64,000 bases of DNA from the NCBI RefSeq assembly GCF_030272615.1, contig NC_081415.1, positions 602,041,644 through 602,105,643 of the forward strand, in the 5' to 3' direction. Each line of letters opens with the position of its first letter. The first letter of the stretch is position 1. Shown in pieces: positions 22,985-35,400 of this stretch. The notes below the pieces were generated by a model that searched no databases, was not told the DNA's origin, and worked only from the letters and a program-made list of their open reading frames with translations. A program made the translations under genes and the position numbers. Source of the stretch: Cryptomeria japonica (Eukaryota > Streptophyta > Pinopsida > Cupressales > Cupressaceae).

Positions 22985-25900
22985 ATGGCACCCAAGATCC
23001 AAGATCCCATAGTTGTCAAGAATGTGGAGAAGCCCTCACTAAAATACACTTTGACTCCTAAAGTCGCCTTTGAACCGGATGACAAAACTGTCTTTTCACT
23101 CATCCTGGATCGAGTCTTGTTAGTTGAAGATGTTAGATTATTCACCAAATGCCATGTTGAAGAACTCAGTCATGTTGAGATTAGAGACACCTATGATGAA
23201 TTATGTACCGATGGTGTATTAAACAACAAGTATGAACACATCAGAATCAAGGGATTGATTGAAGCCCTAACCTACCTTCGTGTGTTCAAGCCCCAATGGG
23301 TTAAGTTTGTTTTAAGAAGAGTTCATGATGATTTCATGTGGCTAGAAGAGCAACCATTCAAAATCACTAAGGAAATCATTCATGTGATCACCGATTATCC
23401 TATCTATGATCATGCATGAGCTTAGAAGATGATATCATAGAAGGAGTTAATCAGTTTAACCAGAGTAGAATCTGATTACAAAGGATTGAAACTGAACAAT
23501 GTCACTGATGCAGAACTTAAGTTTGCCATTAGAGTAATTGGTTACTGTTTCTTCCAATCAGCAAGGGAAGACAATGTACCCTGTGCAGCAGTTGACTTAG
23601 CCTATAAAATTGTGAAAAAGGGAATGAAAGTTGACTTATGTGAAGTTTTATTGAAGAACTTGTTTGAGAATTTGAACACAATAAGGAAGCCGAAGAATAA
23701 CAACTCGACAAATACACTGAAGTTTGGTTCACTTCTTGTATGCATGTTTTTCTACTTTGAGAAATTCTTTCCATCAGTTGGTAAAGTAGTTTGGGAGCTA
23801 CACCGACCAATCACCCATCAAATTAATGAATTTATCAAGAAGTTGGGAGATAATTTCAATGATATAATGGATGACTACTTTAGTAAATTTCAAGAGAAGA
23901 TGCACAACAGGTACTAGATTCCACCCCAGCTGGTAGAGAAATATAAGGATGATATATGCTTTGAGGTAGATACTGATTACTATTATGTGAATGATGTGGA
24001 ACCGAGGACTCAATCTTTTCCACCAATGGGTTACAAGATTGAATTTGATATCACACAACAACAAATTGATGCATATCTTTCATTACCAAGGCATACTACT
24101 GAACTGAGGTATGGAACCTATGAAGAGGTGAAGGGAAAAGTAAAAATGAGCATTGTAGTACCCGAGGCTACAAGAAAGGCTCAAAGATGATAAAGGTTTT
24201 AACAGAGAAATTCGGAGAAGAATCCTCCTCTACACCTGTCAAAGGCACTCTTGCCATCACCAAAGAGGAATCAGAAGCTCAAGAGGTAGCAATAACATTG
24301 AACACCGAACTGCCTAAGGGTAAAGTGTTGAAGAGAAAGAAACTGGACACTTCAAAGGCCCTACCGACTCCACCAACAAAGAGACCTAATACAAGAGCAT
24401 CAGCTACATCACCGAGTAAGAAACAAAAGAGTGTTAATGCTCCCAAGGTAACCAAGACCAACAAGAAATCTACTCGGAGACTCATTCTGGCAAAAGAGTC
24501 TAGTGATACAGAATCTGAAGATGCAAACAAATTCCAGATTGTAAAGAGAAAGAAGGTAAATATTCATAGTGTTGAAAAATTCTGTGCCAATCTAAAAGAA
24601 TATGGTGGATTTGCAGGATTTAGATATGTCAAGTATAAGACTAGGAATAATGATGAGATGAGACAAATTGACGAAGTTATCATTTGCACACTTCTAAAGT
24701 TTCGGCTAGCTCCATTAGATCTAGTAAAGTCACTTCCAAAAGAACTTTACTTGCATATTGATAATAGGTGGAAATATGCAATGGAATCAGAGAAACAAAT
24801 TAGAGAAAGAAGTCTAGTCCATCTATTTCCTGATATGTCTGTAGCAGAAATAAAGGAACATTTGACAACCTACAATTCAAAATTTCTTATCAAATAGAGA
24901 GCCTTAAAACTAATGAATGGGCTATATATTGATGTAGAGAATGAGACAAAAGCAAAATGGCAAGAAATCTTCAAAATCAAGGATGTCGGTGAACAATCTA
25001 AAGTTGAAATTGTTGATGTCACTGAACACGATCCTGATGTCACCAAGCACAGTCCTAATGCTACCAAGAAAGACCCAACTGACACTATTCAAATTGATGA
25101 AGATGTCATGGATGCAGAAGCACTGGAGCAGGAAATGATCGAAGGCACTACATATGCAAAACTTGTATCTAGTGAATCCATTTTAGAACAAGTTCAACCT
25201 GACCCACCGATCAATCAACCTGTCTCTACCAAAGCTCCTTAGGATACAGCTCAAGGCACCGAAGGTCACCAGTCTGAAGTAGCAGAAGGTACAACTCAAG
25301 AAAAGACCTCTCAAGTACCCTTGAGCACTGAAAATGTAGCAGCTGAGACACCCAGTACCAAGACACCGAAAGACACCACAACAGCTACAGGAACCGACCA
25401 AAGTGTTGCCTCTACCAAGCAACCTATCGAGGGTCAACAAGCCTCTCAAGCTATTATCTTGGTCCAACTAACCAAAGGTAAAGAGAAGAAGGTGAAAAAG
25501 CATAGCTTCAAAGTTGATTTATCTAAACCAATAGTATTGCCCAATGTGGATATCTCAAAATTAAAGGGGTAAGCACTTATTGATTTTGGTGAACTATGCA
25601 AAGCAAAGGCCAAACAAGAAAAATAGATGGCCATTCAAAAGAACAATAAAGTACTTCAGAAGGTGAAGACACTACTGACTGATATGCTACCTTCAGCTAT
25701 AGTGTCAACCGATGCAGCCATCCATATTCAACTAGATGAACTCCTTAATCAAATAGAAACATCTAGAGTAGATGCATCTGAGTACTTGAGCAAGCTAAAA
25801 GACAAGGAGCTTACTGCAAAAATGATAGAAGAGGTACAAAAAGCTCTAGCTATTGGGAAAGTCAAGCTTGTCAAATTCATTGTTGAGTTGTCACCTCAAC

Positions 25901-26367
25901 TCAAGCATATTCTTTATTTATTTCAAAAGCTTTGTACATTTTCTATATTCATTAAATATATCAAGAATAAAACTGATGCAATTGAGAAAGAGATCACCGA
26001 TCTCTCAAATAAGTTGACCACTGAGCCCAATTTAGTTCAAAATTTTTATACAAAGCTTCAACAACTCATGGCTCAACAAATGGAACTAAGAAATGAAGAA
26101 CATAAGATCAGGATGGATATAATGACACTCCAGACATTATTCCTTCCTCATCTTTCATCAGATCAAGAATAGATTAACCGAGCTACACACCTATCTACTA
26201 CACAAGAGGGAAGCACTCTTGATGGATTAATATCCCTATTGGTTGATATTCAAGCACAAACTTCTTTAATGGAAAGTGTAAAGGATGCACTCTCTGTCAC
26301 ACTCATCGACACCTGGAAGAAGTATAAATCTATTTTTGATCAGTTACAACCCCCAGATGGAAATTAA
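22985..26367 (+). pseudogene. Element C ORF2: large protein of unknown function in place of pol
   Basis: Begins M-A-P-K-I-Q-D-P at ATG 22985 and can be followed for about 1,125 codons. The frame changes once near 24185 and there are about eight scattered stops. Visible regions: N-terminal domain with DVRLFTKCHVEELSHVEI and R-V-H-D-D-F-M-W-L-E...FKIT (residues about 1-145); helical region ending FGSLLVCMFFYFEKF (to about 310); basic Lys/Ser/Pro linker with nuclear-localisation-like KRKK/KKQK runs (about 440-530); a second globular block with LPKELYLHIDNRW; a Thr/Pro/Glu-rich low-complexity stretch; C-terminal coiled coil with MAQQMELRNEEHKIRMD. No catalytic motif was recognised. Homologous ORFs lie in elements A and D. 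The N-terminal part vaguely resembles plant putative transposon-protein domains, but I cannot confirm this. Confidence 0.7.
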
Positions 26368-26382
26368 GTTTTTGATGTTTGT

Positions 26383-26736
26383 CAAAAAGGGGGAGTGATA
26401 CTATAAGGGGAGTAATATAATATATTGAGGGAGTGATATAGTTTTGGTAATATATTTTTGATATAGTATTCAGAGTATTATATACAGGGGGAGTATACCG
26501 CATAGAGTATGTAGAGTATCCAAGGACAGTAAGCAAAGCACACAAGCACAGAACCGAGCATACAAAATCAGAGTTATGTATAGTATAATGATAAGGGGAG
26601 TATATCTAAATATACTATTTCATTGACTATTTTATATATTGTCAAGTATAGTCATTTTGCAGAGTATATAGATTTTTGAGTTATGACTTTGAAAGTAGTT
26701 TTGTCAAACATCTCAACTAATGTCAAAAGGGGAGAT
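26383..26736 (+). other. Element C polypurine-tract array
   Basis: Six (A)AGGGG(G)AG-type tracts at 26383, 26404, 26426, 26484, 26592 and 26725-26736. Only the last, AAAAGGGGAGAT, abuts the 3' LTR. Repeated PPTs before the 3' LTR are characteristic of Sireviruses. Confidence 0.75.
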
Positions 26737-27887
26737 TGTTACTACTTATCAAGTTGCCATTAGTTTTTATATTCAAAGTCATACTATATACTCTAGTCGG
26801 TTAGCACTAGTGAATCATGCAGTCAGTATACATAGAGAAGTCGGTATGCACAGTCTAGTCGGTTACAAAGGAAAGTAGTCACAAAATGCAGTATACATCG
26901 AGTTGTCTACCAAGTATCTTTTTATGACTACCAAGTAGTAAAGATGACACACCGAGTTGATATACACTAAGTGGAACGTGTTACCAGATACATTGAACCT
27001 AGACATGCATATGAAAATGTGTTACAAGATCGAGGCACATCTAACCATTATTACATTAGAAATTGCACTAAAAGATTGTGTATGATTTTGAGATCAATCT
27101 AACCAATGAAATATTTTGTATAGTTATTCATTCAAGGAATCTTGTTTGTAAGATTGAAGCAATGAATTAGATCACCATCTTAAGAGATCTATTTATACAA
27201 CATGAGTTAAGGGTGTATATGTGTGTGTAAGAAGACTGTTACAGAGACACAGAGGTCACTGAGAAGGTTTTCAAAGAAGAGTCGAAGAACAGAGTGAACA
27301 GAAGGGTTTACCGAGTTACTATATGGGTTACCGAGGTATTCTATAAGCAAGGTAATCTATTCTGAGCACATAGAATCTGCTATAACATTTCAGATGTAAA
27401 GTTGCAGATATTTCTAATGATTTTATTGTAATGTTGTGAAGTTGAAAGAGAAACCTTTAACAAGGTAAAAGACTCTAATCAAGTCTATAAATTGTAAAGC
27501 CTCTAGCCAAGTGCAACATTCAGATTAAATGTTGTAAAATCCTTTAGCAAGGTAGATCTAACAGATCTTGTTACTCCTAATAGGGTAAGCTATCAGAAAT
27601 AGCTAAAATGTAGCTCTAACCAAGCACTTTTTATTATTGCAGTAGTGAAGTTGTGGGTGCCATCCCCACCGCAGTTTTTCTCTCTAACCAAGAGTTTCTA
27701 CGTAACCAAAATATATGTGTTATGGAATGAATCATGTATGATTGTTATCTATTTGCTTTAAGTTTATTTTATGTTACTACACTATTCTATTTATGCATTA
27801 TAGTAAAGTTATTATTCAAGAAAATTTTTGGAGTACTGATTCACCCCTCCCCTCTCAGTACATTATCTTTCCATATTGGGCCTAATA
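26737..27887 (+). repeat. 3' LTR of element C
   Basis: 1,151 bp, the same length as the 5' copy. Differences are mostly transitions such as CCGAG to CCAAG. Confidence 0.95.
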
Positions 27888-29466
27888 GAGAAGACAGAAA
27901 GAAGGCTACTGGTACACATGACTTGGGTCATCTACCAATAAGGAAGGCTTACCAGTAAGGCATAAATAGGGATGAAGGTTGCATTTGTGTTAGCATGTTG
28001 AGTGGCAACCCATAGAGCAATAAAATAGTCTAGAGATTGGCTACCTATTTATGATGAAGAGGTAGAATGTTGAAGTAATCACAATCCACCAGAACTAAAG
28101 ATGTGCTACTAGTGTAGTGTCCACTACCAGTTAGTAGAGGGAGTATGTCTCACTAGTAAAGGCATGTACTAGTATGAGTTTGTTGAATGTTCAAGTATGA
28201 ACCAACTGTGTGTCAGTGAGCTAAGTGATTGACTATTGTGATGCCATGTGGAGCTGAGGTGGAAAACATACAGAGGTCGGTGAAGCCTCCATCAACATGG
28301 TTGTTGAAACAAATAGTCGACATTAATGAAACAACCACAAATCATGGGATTGTAACTGACTAATGCGGCTAGAGGATGAAAGAATAATAGAGAAAAATTA
28401 GGGAGCAGGTGGTGGCTAGATAAATGCAAAGGAAATTATATTGCAAGAAGACCTCGAAAAGGAAACAACTAAGCATTTTATGAGTTGACATATTTCAAGC
28501 TAGAAAATCATATACGAGATTGCTATCCTTAGAAAGTATGCATTAGATAATGGAAAATATATACTGATGCAATCCTGGATTACAAATGATCGATCTAAGA
28601 TAGACTAGATCGAATCTGATGTAGATTGTTTCGAGTAAGGAAAACCCTAATCGCTTAGTGTTTGAATGCATTCTTGGTGGGAAACAATGGATATAAATAT
28701 ATGAGCTCAAAACAGAGCAAGATGATGCTGAAGAGAAGAAAAAGAGAGAAGAGAGATAAAAGTGCAGTAAAGGATCATTTTTACCTTAGAATTTATTATA
28801 AAAAGATTTTAGTGTAAGTGAGCAAGCAAGCTGGAGAGAGGGTTTAACTGGTAGTGATTGAGTACTGGTACAACTGTAGTTCAACAATTAAGCACATCGG
28901 TGAGGTGTGGTAGAGTAAGACAACATCCAAGTGTGATATAGTGTGTTGTGAGACTTTGAGAGAGAGAGAAATAATAGAGGCCAAGAATCAAAGAGAGTAA
29001 TCTCACAATCGATAGTGTGAGATCCAATGGAGGAGAGAATACTGTCAACCAATAGTAAGATAGTTGATCAAGAGTTGCATAATTCATTTGCAACAAAAAT
29101 CCTTAACAGTATCTAAATTGTATTTCAATATATACATCGCCAAGTTGGAGCTTGGTGCAGGGGTTGGTGCTCCTTGGGTTGGTGCCCTAAATCTTTGTAA
29201 TCCATTGTTTTACTTGTGACGTTAGATTGGAGCAGTAGTCTCCAGCAACAGTTCTCACCGAGGTTTTTCCCATATTGGGTTTTCCTCGTATATCTGGTGT
29301 ATGGGTTGCATTTTTGTGATTGATCTCTTTGGTTTTCCTTTTTTCTTTACCAGTTTGATTGTTTAGTGCTTAAGATAATAAATGATATTTTGAAGTTGCT
29401 TTGAAAGTCAAAAAGTTTAGGAACCACTGATCCACCCCTCCTCTCAATTGTACTTTGTGTTCGATA
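27888..29466 (+). repeat. 5' LTR of element B, second part
   Basis: Resumes after element C with GAGAAGACAGAAAGAAGG and matches about 43008-44562. Ends TTTGTGTTCGATA, aligned with TTTGTTCAACA of the 3' copy. Confidence 0.92.
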
Positions 29467-29468
29467 AT

Positions 29469-29481
29469 TGGTATTAGAGCC
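29469..29481 (+). other. Element B primer binding site
   Basis: TGGTATTAGAGCC two bases after the LTR end; one transition from the tRNA-iMet-type PBS. Confidence 0.9.
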
Positions 29482-29535
29482 TAGGTTCCTAGTTATTTTT
29501 AAAATACCTTGGGTAGATTATGGACTTAGAACACA

Positions 29536-30161
29536 ATGGCAAGAAATGAGTCTACTTCCTCAAAAGCCCCCATGTTTGATGGATCCAACTATGCCTTCTG
29601 GAGAAGAAGAGTGAAGACCTATATTTCCTCCCTGGGTTTTGATGTGTGGATGTCTATCAAGAATGAGTATGTTATTCCTAGTGTTCCTCCCACTAATCTG
29701 GATGCCAAAAAGGAGTATGAGAACAATGCAAATGTCAAATATGCTACCTTGAGTGAGCTATTTGATAATGATTTTGTCAAAGTCATGCACTGTGTATCAG
29801 CCAAGGAGACTTGCGATAATGTGTAGAGGTTATTTGAAGGAGATGCAAAAGTCAAAGAAGCCAAGCTGTAAACTCTAAGGGGGCAACTTGAATGAATCAA
29901 GATGAAAGATGATGAAAATATTGTAGACTACCTTCACATATTTGATGAAACTGTGAACACCATCAGAGGACTTGGAGAAGAAATTGCAGATGAGATTCTT
30001 GTCAAGAAGGTACTTAGATCTCTCCCACCCAAGTATGATACTAAGGTGTCTGCCATAGAAGAAGCCAAGGATCTGAAGACTTTTACAATGGATGAGCTAT
30101 TTATCTCACTGATAGCCTATGAAATGAGAACAACCGGTGATACTTCCTTAAGGAAAGAAGT
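29536..30161 (+). pseudogene. Element B gag, N-terminal part
   Basis: Starts M-A-R-N-E-S-T-S-S-K-A-P-M-F-D-G at ATG 29536. It shows the UBN2/copia gag hallmarks: FDGSNYAFWRRRVKTY, IKNEYVIP, then DDENIVDYLHIFDETVNTI, ILVKKVLRSLPPKYDTKVSAIEE and TMDELFISLIAYEMR. Three stops lie near 29824-29895, two of them consistent with CAA-to-TAA or CGA-to-TGA type changes. The frame runs to SLRKE at the element A insertion point (TSD GAAGT 30157-30161) and resumes in frame at 38199 with E-A-T-F-N. Confidence 0.88.
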
Positions 30162-30982
30162 TGTTCGCATTCTACACTCTTATGAGAATAGTTGATGTCG
30201 TCATTGATGGCAAAGAACTGGCAAACAAATGGAAAACATTTGTCAACCCACCGGCAGTAATCGACATCGGCACTAGCAATAGACTTATACATACACTAGC
30301 AGGCACTTCACCGACAACGACAATAATGCATATTGACACTCAGGTTGACATGGAATAAACTTTGTTTATTCTTTTATATTGTAATTATCTTTTGTAAAAG
30401 ATGACATGGCATATTGTAAAAGACTCATATATATGTTTGAGATCTTATAGGTCATTTTGACTATGAAGGTAAGAGAGATAGAGGAGATGATGAGAGGATA
30501 GATGATATTTTGATATAGTTGATAGAGAAGGTTTGTCTAATAGACTGCACATAAACTGGTACTAAACCTGGCATAGTTGATGCTCATCTGAAGCAGTACA
30601 TTGTATTGGATTTTGATAATCCTTTTTGTAAGTCAGTGAAACTTCTATTTTGTGATTAAGCAGTGAGCTCTAGGTTGCTAGCCTTTCTGCATGTACAGGC
30701 CCCTCATTGTAAGTAATGTTTATTCATTGGCCAATGAGTGAATATTGTGGGTCACAAATCCCACTAAGGTTTTTCCCACACCGGGTTTCCTTGTTAAATA
30801 TCTTGTTTTATAGGGTGTACTCTATGCTATTTCTATTATTCTTATTTGTTGCATTAATTCTTATTTACTGGTACACTATTTTGGGAAAGAAAGTTCTTAA
30901 TAATTTTAAATATTCTGCTAACCAGTTAGACATTGCTTCACCCCCCCTCTCAGTGTCTTTGGGACTGTCATTGATTCTAACA
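30162..30982 (+). repeat. 5' LTR of element A
   Basis: 821 bp, TGTTCGCATTCTACACTC...GATTCTAACA. The GTGGGTCACAAATCCCAC block is at 30747-30764, followed by GGTTTTTCCCACACCGGG and the CACCCCCCCTCTCAGTG box. Confidence 0.94.
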
Positions 30983-30984
30983 AT

Positions 30985-30997
30985 TGGTATTAGAGCC
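30985..30997 (+). other. Element A primer binding site
   Basis: TGGTATTAGAGCC, two bases after the LTR end; tRNA-iMet type with one transition. Confidence 0.9.
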
Positions 30998-31053
30998 TGG
31001 TCCTCTATTTTCAAAAGCCTAAAAACTTGAGGAAGATTCTACCACCGGTACAG

Positions 31054-32063
31054 ATGGAGAACCTAAGAAAACAATTTGAAGGAGCTCTTGTAGATTATGA
31101 TGCAGAGAAATTGAAGAATATCAAACTTGAAGATGATTTGAGGATTGCATAGGAATTCATTAAAGGACTTCAGGAGAACCTTGTTATAGCATAGAATAAA
31201 AGAAAAGAACTTCATGAGAAGATGCAGAAAGATGATGATGAAAAAGAAACTCTTAATGAACTTGCAAACAAGTTGAGATAGGAAAACAGTAATATGAAGA
31301 ATGAAATGCAAGATATGGCTATGAGGTTATGTAAAGACATTGAAGATAGGAAGAAGAATGAAGAAGATTTGACTAGGAGACTCAATGATGCTGGAAATGA
31401 AAATCTAAGACTTAGTCATGAAAATGATATGTTGAAGAAAGATCTGATTCACATGCAACATGATAAAACTGGGCTTGTGAGACAAAAGGAAATTCTGGAA
31501 AATGAGTTGACTACTACAAATCAACACAAAGAGAAATTCAAGAGAAGTTCAAAGGAGCTTGATGAAATGCTGAAAAGTCAGAAACCTAATAGAGATACAA
31601 ATGGACTTGGATTTGAAGTTGCAGAAAGTTTTGGTACTACAAAAAATATAGATCAAAACAAATTGGTAAGACAACCTAATACTTATAAGTTTAATGGAAA
31701 ATGTTTCAATTGCAATAAATATGTTCCAAATGCAACAAAGTTGGTCATAAGCCAGAAAATTGCAGAATGAATGTGAAATGTTATTTTTGTGGAAGATATG
31801 GACACCTATCTAACCAATATAGAACACAAACCAACATAGGATATGGAAAGGCTATTTAGAGGAATAATGTGACTTGTTATGCTTGTAACAAAATTAGACA
31901 TATTGCCAAATTTTGTAGAAGCAAGACTTCATTGACAAACAATAAAGGATTCAGTTTGAAAGGCAAAGAAAAAGTAGATGAGGCAAAGAAAGAATTTTCA
32001 AAACAATGGATTAGGAAGAGAGATCAGAATGTTGATGAAACTATCTCTATACCAGTAAAATAG
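31054..32063 (+). pseudogene. Element A ORF1: gag-like coiled-coil and zinc-knuckle protein
   Basis: Opens M-E-N-L-R-K-Q-F-E-G-A-L-V-D-Y-D-A, closely matching element D ORF1 (MALEKQLEMALEDYDA). A long coiled coil covers residues about 1-180, followed by the gag-type motif LDEMLKSQKPNRDTNGLGFE, also present in the gag of element B. Knuckles: CFNCNKY (truncated), then after a frameshift near 31722 [28 protein letters not shown] and CYACNKIRHIAKFC. Compared with element D, one knuckle and its linker (about 25 codons) are deleted at the frameshift. Four in-frame stops are present. The UBN2 capsid-like region is missing. Confidence 0.78.
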
Positions 32064-32406
32064 AGTAATCCTCCACCGGTAGGAGATTCTTCATCCAATT
32101 GAGAAGTAACCCTTTGGGGGTATTGCAGTAAGTTGAAAATCATGTAGATTACCCTCAATCGATGGTGAGAAGACAAATTTCTTCTTTACTGAAAGATGTG
32201 TTAAGTTTTCACTTAACTGGCAAGCATTTAATGTGGTTGGTAAGAGGAATGTCATTATAAATCAGCTAACTTCCCTATTTTTGAACTCACTAAGAATTCA
32301 AATTAGTAAAGAGCGTGAAAACATAGTGAAGGCATTCAAGGAAAAGGTGCGGAGTGATTTATTTCAAGCATTCAGAATACTTTAAGGAAACTAAAGGTAT
32401 TTTTCA

Positions 32407-35400
32407 ATGGCTTCTTCTTCTGCTCCCAAATTTATTCAAAACCCTACTATTGTGGAAAATGTGAAACACCCTAGGCCCGTATTTAGAATAATTCTCAAAG
32501 TAGCTAAGCAAGATGATTCTATAGGGGAATTTTCAAAAATTCTTAAAGGTGTAGCTTTTGCAAAAGACCCTAGGATGTATATACATTGCAATATAGAAGA
32601 ACTAGGTATTGAAGAATTGATGAAAATGGTGTTGTCAAACCCAAACACAAGATTATAGAAACTCTAGGTTTTGTGGAAATACTGAACATTCCCTAATTTA
32701 TGAAAGAAGTAGTAAGAATTGTCTTGAGTAGAGCACATGGAGAATTTCTATGGTTGGATTCTATCTACAAAATAACCCAGCAAGCAATTAGGGCAGTAAC
32801 TGGTTTACCCTCAACCAGCAATAGACTTGACAAAACAAAGAAGATCCCTAACAACAAATGACCCTAACCGGAGCAACATCTAACAATAGATCATTGAGAG
32901 TGAATGATATCAAAGACATCAATGTGAGATTTGTGAGTATGATGCTAGGTTACAAGACTACACATGCTAATAGACTAAATTCAGCTTCTAGTCTTTGTAT
33001 AAACAGTGCTTATGAGATGGTCAATAACAATGTGATGATAGATGTGTTTGAATGGCTAAAAGATGGACTCCTTGATAATTTGAAGAAGACTAAAGGAGAT
33101 AAGAAAGGGACATTCTGATTTGGAAATCTTTTGGTATGTTTGATGTTGTATTTCACTAAGGAAATCCCCATTATAGAACCTAAAGACTTTGGATATGATA
33201 TACTAGTAGGGAAACAATTACAGGAAGCTTTTATCAGCATGGGAACTATAAGGGACAACAACATAATTGAATATTTTAAAACTTTCTAGGCTAAAATGAA
33301 AATTAGAGAAAGGCTACCACAGAGTGTAGTGGACAAGTATGACAAAGAAATTTGTTTTGTTATCAAGAGAGATGAGACATGGATGGAAGTTGTACTCCCT
33401 AGGACTATATGGGTGACTGAAATGGGATATGAGGTAGATCTAAACTTTCCTGAGATATATGCTAAATCATTACTAGTTGCACCGAGAGAACCATCAAAAC
33501 AAGTTTTTGGTAGTGCTGAAACTATTGAAAATGATGTAAACACATTGAAGGAAAGAAAGAAAAGAGAAAAATATATGAGAGATTCTTCTAAGAAAGTTAA
33601 GGAAATGAAGGAAAATGTAATAAACATCAGTGGCATATCAGCTTGTGAACTTGAAGGACTCCAACCGGAGGCACACATTTCACCGGTTGGCACAACTTCT
33701 GGAACCGCCCGTGACAAGGTAGTAGAGTTTAAAAGAGTAGAAAGGAGGAAGAGAAAACCTTCATCGGTACCCTCTCCTTCACCCAATAAAACAAGGACTT
33801 TAAGGAAGAAACAACGGGCAGTAAGGGGAACACCAAAGAAATTAACACCAAAGAAGAAACAACAACCTGTTACTTCTTCTTTAGATTATTTATTGAATGA
33901 GATAACTGGTGATGGAAATCTGACAAATGTACACCAACTATATAATACATTTAATGATTTAGATAGGGAAAGCATTGAGAACAATATTATTTTACATTTG
34001 GACATATACAAAAAGGTTTTAATTGAAATTGTGGATGACTTACCTGATGATCTATATAGGAGATTGGATGCAAAAAGGATTGTAATAATGGATTTAGATA
34101 AGAAACTAAAAGTTGAGAAACTTCTAGCTGTACATCCTATGAATTCAAAAGGAGTTGATGAATTAATCTCTGAGGATAACCAATTTATTTTTGCCAGTGG
34201 ACACTAACAAGTAAGTTTAATGGCATGAAGAGTAAAAGAGATTGTAGATGAAACTGCTGATAACTGGGATATATCTTTGTGGAGAAGGAAAAACAAGAGG
34301 AAGGGAACCGGCCAAAGAAAACATTTAAAGTGTATCAAAAGGATAAGGACAAGGCAAAAGGGAAAGTTGGTGGTATTCTAAACATCAAGATCACTGACAA
34401 TTTACCACCACCTTTAGATATTGCATTGGTACAGACTGATGATCCACTGGTTATTGATACTGAAGGTGTCACACATGATGACACTAATTCTAAATCTGAG
34501 ATACTATTCACCATGAATGTGGATACACAAGAAGTGAATATTGTTGTGGACAAGGATAGTGCAGAGGTTAAGGATGACAATATTGACTGTGGGAACATGG
34601 CTGAGAAACTGGTAGCGATTGTTGAGGTTGTTGGCATTTCAGTAGAAAGAAAGATTCTTGATATTCAATAAGGATATTGAGAAGGTTGTTGAAGATTATT
34701 GATATAACTGAAGAAGGATAATAACTATCTTTATAACATTATTTTGTCATTGATGTCAAGAAATAGATTATCTGATTCAGTATGATGTTGCCATATCTTG
34801 AGAAGATTGAGTTGAAGAAAATTAAGATGTCGGTAAAAGACACAGAAAGAATGTGATGAATAAGAGGAGGAATAAATTATTCAATGGGTAAGTATTACCA
34901 AGTTAGACAATGATGTCATGATGTTTATATTGTTTTGATATCCTACATATGTTGTTGATTGTAAGGTTAATACTATACTATGTCACCGAGCAAAGAACCT
35001 AGTCGATAAACCCTAAGGAACCTAGTCGGTAAACCCTAAAGTTACCGATATCGGTTAATGAAGGTGGAATGTCTACCGAGTAAAGTTTAGTATTTACCGA
35101 GTTGCAACCGAGTTATGACAGTGCACATTGGATGGATAAAAGCATTATTTAATGAAGGACAATGATTAGCTGGAGATGTATAAATGATTGGTATGCCGTG
35201 CATGAAGTTTGCTAAGGATCTATGGCAAAGGAAAATCGGCAGGAAGATCTATAGTGTAGATTGAACCGCAATAACCTTGTGCAAGTTCCAAGAAAGGAAT
35301 GCAAGTCCCTAGGCAAGGTAAAACATTTTCAGATTGAAAGGATACATTGAACCTGGTCAAGTTTGAAGATCTAATGGCTAAGATTGATCATGGGAAATGT

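Larger units (their letters stand above)
19909..27887 (+). mobile_element. Element C: non-autonomous LTR element, 7,979 bp, perfect TSD GAGAA
   Basis: Two LTRs of 1,151 bp each (19909-21059 and 26737-27887), starting TGTTACTACTT and ending GGGCCTAACA/TA. TSD GAGAA is at 19904-19908 and 27888-27892. PBS 21062-21074, ORF1 21122-22423, ORF2 22985-26367, then PPT-like tracts at 26383, 26404, 26426, 26484, 26592 and 26725. No protease, integrase, RT or RNase H motif occurs in any frame. It is the best-preserved member of the pol-less group in this window. Confidence 0.95.

Noticed and set aside
22985-26367. ORF2 of element C as a decayed reverse transcriptase or integrase
   Set aside because: No YVDD, no HHCC, no D-D-E spacing and no DSG motif in any frame, while the equivalent motifs are easy to see in the more decayed elements B and G.
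33286-33786. 166-codon minus-strand frame opposite element A ORF2
   Set aside because: Serine/leucine-rich antisense of a Lys/Glu-rich coding strand; no independent support.
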